Below are positions 32,987-35,813 of a stretch of 35,813 nucleotides of DNA, one piece after another. A program made the translations under genes and the position numbers. The stretch's first letter is position 1; each line of letters opens with the position of its first letter. The stretch is from the NCBI GenBank assembly GCA_036563805.1, contig DATCLS010000041.1, positions 1 to 35,813 on the forward strand, in the 5' to 3' direction. The notes beneath the pieces were generated by a model. The model did not search any database and was not told the DNA's origin. It was given only the letters and a program-made list of their open reading frames with translations. The DNA comes from DATCLS01 sp036563805. Its GTDB lineage: Bacteria; Actinomycetota; Acidimicrobiia; Acidimicrobiales; VFJN01.

Positions 32987-34992
32987 CGACACCGGGTGCG
33001 ACCGATCACCGGCACCCGCTGGACATGCTGACGCCGGACGAGATCCGGCGCGCCGTGGAGGTCCTGCGCGCCAGCGGGCGGGTGGACCCGGCGGCGCTGT
33101 TCGTCCACGTGGTGCTCGACGAGCCAGCCAAGGAGGTGCTCGACCGTTGGAAGCCGGGCGACCCGCTCGACCGCCGCGTCCGAGCGCTGGTCGTGCCCGG
33201 CCCGGCGCTCGACATGATCGAGGCCACGGTGGCGCTGGAGCCCGGCGAGATCGTGGGGTGGCGGACGATCGAGGGGATGCGGCCGGCGCTCCTGTTCACC
33301 GAGTGGCTGCGGGTCATCCCGGCCATCAAGGAGCACCCCGAGTACGTGGCGGCCATGGCCCGGCGGGGCGTCGTCGACCTCGAGCGCGTGCAGCTCGACC
33401 CGTGGCCGGTCGGGTCCTTCGGCTTCGACGCCACCGACGACCGGCGCATGGCTCGGGCCCTGAGCTTCGTCCGGGAGCGGCCGGAGGACAACGGCTACGG
33501 GCGCCCGGTCGAAGGCGTCTTCGTCGACGTCGACCTCGGGCGGGGCGAGGTGGTGGCCGTGATCGACCACGGGGTCGCGGGCAACGGTGTGGCGGGTGAC
33601 GCCACCGGGGGCGACGGCGTCGTACCGCTGCCCGAGCGGCCGGTGAGCTATCTGCCCGAGGACCAGCCGGCGCTGCGCACCGACCTCCGCCCGATCTCGA
33701 TCACCCAGCCGGAGGGGCCGAGCTTCGTGGTCGAGGGCGGCCTCGTGCGGTGGCAGCGCTGGCGGTTCCGGGTGGGGTTCGACCCCTACGAGGGCCTCGT
33801 CCTCCACCAGGTCGCCCACGAGGACCCGGCGTCGGGGCGCGTCCGCCCCGTGCTCCACCGGGCGTCGGTGAGCGAGATGGTGGTGCCGTACGGCGACCCC
33901 TCGCCGCTCCACGGCTGGAAGAACGCGTTCGACGCCGGCGAGTTCGGCCTCGGGCGCCTCGCCAACTCGCTCGAGCTCGGGTGCGACTGCGTCGGCGAGA
34001 TCCGCTACTTCGACGCGACGGTGGCGAACGAGCAGGGCGAGCCCGTGGTCATCCGCAACGCCATCTGCATGCACGAAGAGGACTACGGGATCCTCTGGAA
34101 GCACGCCGACCAGCACAGCGGGCGGACCGAGGTCCGTCGCAGCCGCCGCCTCGTGGTCAGCTTCATCGCCACCGTCGGTAACTACGAGTACGGCTTCTAC
34201 TGGTACTTCTACCTGGACGGGACGATCCAGCTGGAGGTGAAGCTCACCGGGATCGTGTCGCCGATGGCGATCGGGCCGTCGTCGGACGGCGCCGGCCTCG
34301 AGTTCGCCAACCAGGTCGCCCCCGGCGTCGCCGCCCCGCACCACCAGCACCTGTTCAACGTCCGGCTCGACCTCGACGTCGACGGGCCCGTGAACGTCGT
34401 CGAGGAGATCGAGGCCGAGCCGCTGCCGCCCGGTCCCGGCAACCCGTGGGCCAACGCCTTCCGCCTCAAGGCGACGCGGCTGGAGACCGAGCTCGCCGCC
34501 CAACGCGACGTCGCGCCGTCCCGGTCGCGGGCGTGGCGGATCTCCAACCCCGGAGTCCGCAACGCCCTCGGCCAGCCCGTCGCCTACAAGCTGGTGCCGA
34601 GCACGGCGACGCCGGTCATGCTCGCCGACCCGTCCTCGTCGGTGGGGCGGCGGGCCGGGTTCGCCCGCCACAACCTGTGGGTGACGCCGTACGCCCCGGA
34701 CGAGCGGCGGGCGGCCGGCGAGTTCCCGGCCCAGCACCGGGGCGGCGACGGCCTGCCCCGGTGGACCGCCGCCGACCGGCCGGTCGCTGACACCGACATC
34801 GTGTGCTGGTACACGTTCGGGGTCACCCACTTCGCCCGGCCCGAGGACTGGCCGGTCATGCCCGTGGAGTACTGCGGGTTCACGCTGGCGCCGGTCGGCT
34901 TCTTCGACCACAACCCGACGCTGGACGTGCCGCCGAGCGAGGCGGCGTGCCACGGGGCGGGCTCGGCCGGCGGGGAGGAGTCCGGCTCGTAG
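32983..34992 (+). CDS. copper/topaquinone primary-amine oxidase
   Basis: A 669-residue copper amine oxidase, similar in length to the Arthrobacter enzymes. It converts R-CH2-NH2 to aldehyde, ammonia and H2O2. The topaquinone precursor is Y401 in VGNYEYGF. The catalytic base is probably D317 in FDAGEFG, and ANSLELGCDCVGEI follows. The copper ligands are H454 and H456 (HHQH) and H616 (GVTHFARPEDWPVMP). N2/N3-type domains precede the catalytic core (about 225 onward). It has no signal peptide, so it is probably cytoplasmic. The ATG at 32983 has GGAGG five bases upstream and overlaps the stop of the Cys-rich frame. It is the last gene of the TetR-adjacent operon and converges with the methyltransferase gene. 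Confidence 0.93.
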   Translation: MTTPGATDHRHPLDMLTPDEIRRAVEVLRASGRVDPAALFVHVVLDEPAKEVLDRWKPGDPLDRRVRALVVPGPALDMIEATVALEPGEIVGWRTIEGMRPALLFTEWLRVIPAIKEHPEYVAAMARRGVVDLERVQLDPWPVGSFGFDATDDRRMARALSFVRERPEDNGYGRPVEGVFVDVDLGRGEVVAVIDHGVAGNGVAGDATGGDGVVPLPERPVSYLPEDQPALRTDLRPISITQPEGPSFVVEGGLVRWQRWRFRVGFDPYEGLVLHQVAHEDPASGRVRPVLHRASVSEMVVPYGDPSPLHGWKNAFDAGEFGLGRLANSLELGCDCVGEIRYFDATVANEQGEPVVIRNAICMHEEDYGILWKHADQHSGRTEVRRSRRLVVSFIATVGNYEYGFYWYFYLDGTIQLEVKLTGIVSPMAIGPSSDGAGLEFANQVAPGVAAPHHQHLFNVRLDLDVDGPVNVVEEIEAEPLPPGPGNPWANAFRLKATRLETELAAQRDVAPSRSRAWRISNPGVRNALGQPVAYKLVPSTATPVMLADPSSSVGRRAGFARHNLWVTPYAPDERRAAGEFPAQHRGGDGLPRWTAADRPVADTDIVCWYTFGVTHFARPEDWPVMPVEYCGFTLAPVGFFDHNPTLDVPPSEAACHGAGSAGGEESGS

Positions 34993-35015
34993 CTCGGGTC
35001 GGGCCGTGGGGCGGG

Positions 35016-35810
35016 TCAAGCCGTGGCGTCGACCTTGGTGCCGAGGATGGCGTGGAGACCGACCGGCAGCCTGCCCTCGTGCTCGCCGGGCCCGAAGCCT
35101 GCGGCCACGCGGGCCCGCACGCCGTGGCGGCCGAGCAGCTCGGGGACCTTGGCGGTGTCGACCAACACGTTCTCGTGGCGCTCGTCGTCGCGCCGCCACG
35201 ACCCGTCGTCGTTGCGGGTGAAGACGGTGATCCGGCGCACGAACCGGTCCGGTGCCGGGGACGCGTACTCGGCCACGAGCGCCCAGTCGTCCTCGACCCG
35301 CCCCACGTTGGGCGCGTCCCAGCGGGCCTCGCCGTAGGACAGGTCGCACAGGTCGAGGGCGAGGACCCCACCCGGGCGGAGCGCCCCGGCCACCGCCACC
35401 AGGGCCCGGTCGACGGACCCGGCGTCCGGCAGGTAGCTGAGGACGTGGCCGACCGAGACGATCGCATCGGCCGCCGGGAGCGGATCGTCGGGCAGGACGA
35501 GGAGGCGGACCTCCGCGGCGCCCGGCGCGTGCTCGCGGGCCAGGTCGAGCATCGCCGGCGACGCGTCGGTGGCGACGACCCGGTGGCCCGCCTCGACCAG
35601 GTGCCGGGTCAGCACGCCGCTGCCGCACCCCAACTCGAGTACCAGGCCGTCGCGCTCCCGGACCGGCTCCAGCATCCGGAGGATGCCGGGTGCGCACTGG
35701 TCGGCGTGGAACCCGAACCCCCGGTGGTGCACCAGCGCCAGGTCGCGTCGGTAGTAGTACGGCCGCTCCCCGCCGCGGCCCCGCCCCTCACTCGCCTTCA
35801 CGCCCGGCAA
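35016..35810 (-). CDS. class I SAM-dependent methyltransferase, start at window edge
   Basis: A protein of up to 264 residues with a Rossmann-type methyltransferase core: motif I VLELGCGSGVLT, an acidic post-I residue in VVATDASPAMLDLAR, motif II/III around ADAIVSVGHVLSYLPD and LRPGGVLALDLCDL. The N-terminal YYYRRDLALVHHRGFGFHA is common in small-molecule methyltransferases of actinobacteria. The acceptor is unknown. The start is unsettled: TTG 35810 and GTG 35801 are both in frame, and the frame is still open at the window end, so the gene may extend further. It ends 23 bp from the convergent amine oxidase gene. Confidence 0.82.
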   Translation of the reverse strand: MPGVKASEGRGRGGERPYYYRRDLALVHHRGFGFHADQCAPGILRMLEPVRERDGLVLELGCGSGVLTRHLVEAGHRVVATDASPAMLDLAREHAPGAAEVRLLVLPDDPLPAADAIVSVGHVLSYLPDAGSVDRALVAVAGALRPGGVLALDLCDLSYGEARWDAPNVGRVEDDWALVAEYASPAPDRFVRRITVFTRNDDGSWRRDDERHENVLVDTAKVPELLGRHGVRARVAAGFGPGEHEGRLPVGLHAILGTKVDATA

Positions 35811-35813
35811 TGC

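Noticed and set aside
1..35813. CRISPR array or insertion sequence
   Set aside because: I saw no regularly spaced repeats with unique spacers and no transposase-like protein.

Overview
The window comes from a very G+C-rich actinobacterium. An acidimicrobial or related soil/water lineage is likely, judged from codon use, an Rv3520c-type F420-dependent oxidoreductase, TIGR03084-type proteins and ATGs placed a few bases after -10-like boxes (leaderless transcripts). It opens inside an initiator tRNA-fMet gene and ends inside or just at the start of a methyltransferase gene.

Region 1 (1-9.5 kb) is mixed housekeeping and decay. It holds the tRNA with a long hairpin behind it, a frameshifted SecB-like chaperone remnant, a DUF5996 protein and a YgiD-type extradiol dioxygenase. 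A minus-strand NB-ARC/WD40 STAND NTPase follows, interrupted by an in-frame TAG just after its Walker A motif and without a stop codon where its WD40 domain ends. Then come a DUF6199-like membrane protein, two tandem near-identical small zinc-ribbon proteins and a NhaP2/CvrA-type K+/H+ antiporter.

Region 2 (9.7-29.1 kb) looks like one catabolic regulon. A GntR/FCD regulator (18942-19649) sits among five copies of a palindromic site, consensus TRCTATAGYA, one in each promoter region: before the GH78 rhamnosidase + solute-binding lipoprotein, between two divergent SDR units, between a CtBP-like D-2-hydroxyacid dehydrogenase and an FAH-family hydrolase, before the regulator itself, and between a dimethylformamidase-large-subunit-like protein and a long transporter operon. 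The enzyme set (alpha-L-rhamnosidase, dehydrogenases, COG3618 lactonase, FAH-type diketo-acid hydrolase) resembles the non-phosphorylating L-rhamnose/L-fucose route, but no sugar-acid dehydratase is present. The GH78 protein has no signal peptide, so glycosides are probably imported intact by the Opp/Dpp-type ABC transporter and cut inside the cell. The transporter operon continues through an SDR, a VOC protein, a TIGR03084 protein and an F420-type luciferase-like oxidoreductase.

Region 3 (29.1-35.0 kb) is a second catabolic unit. A TetR repressor lies divergent from amidase - acyl-CoA ligase - a 30-residue Cys-rich peptide - copper/topaquinone amine oxidase. Start and stop codons overlap at every junction. 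The logic fits cleavage of an amide into an acid (activated to acyl-CoA) and an amine (oxidised). A 20-bp palindrome in the divergent promoter is the probable TetR operator. A SAM methyltransferase closes the window on the minus strand.

Most interesting: the five-site regulon, a 24-codon leaderless upstream frame coupled to the transporter operon, and the Cys-rich microprotein locked between the ligase and amine oxidase genes.
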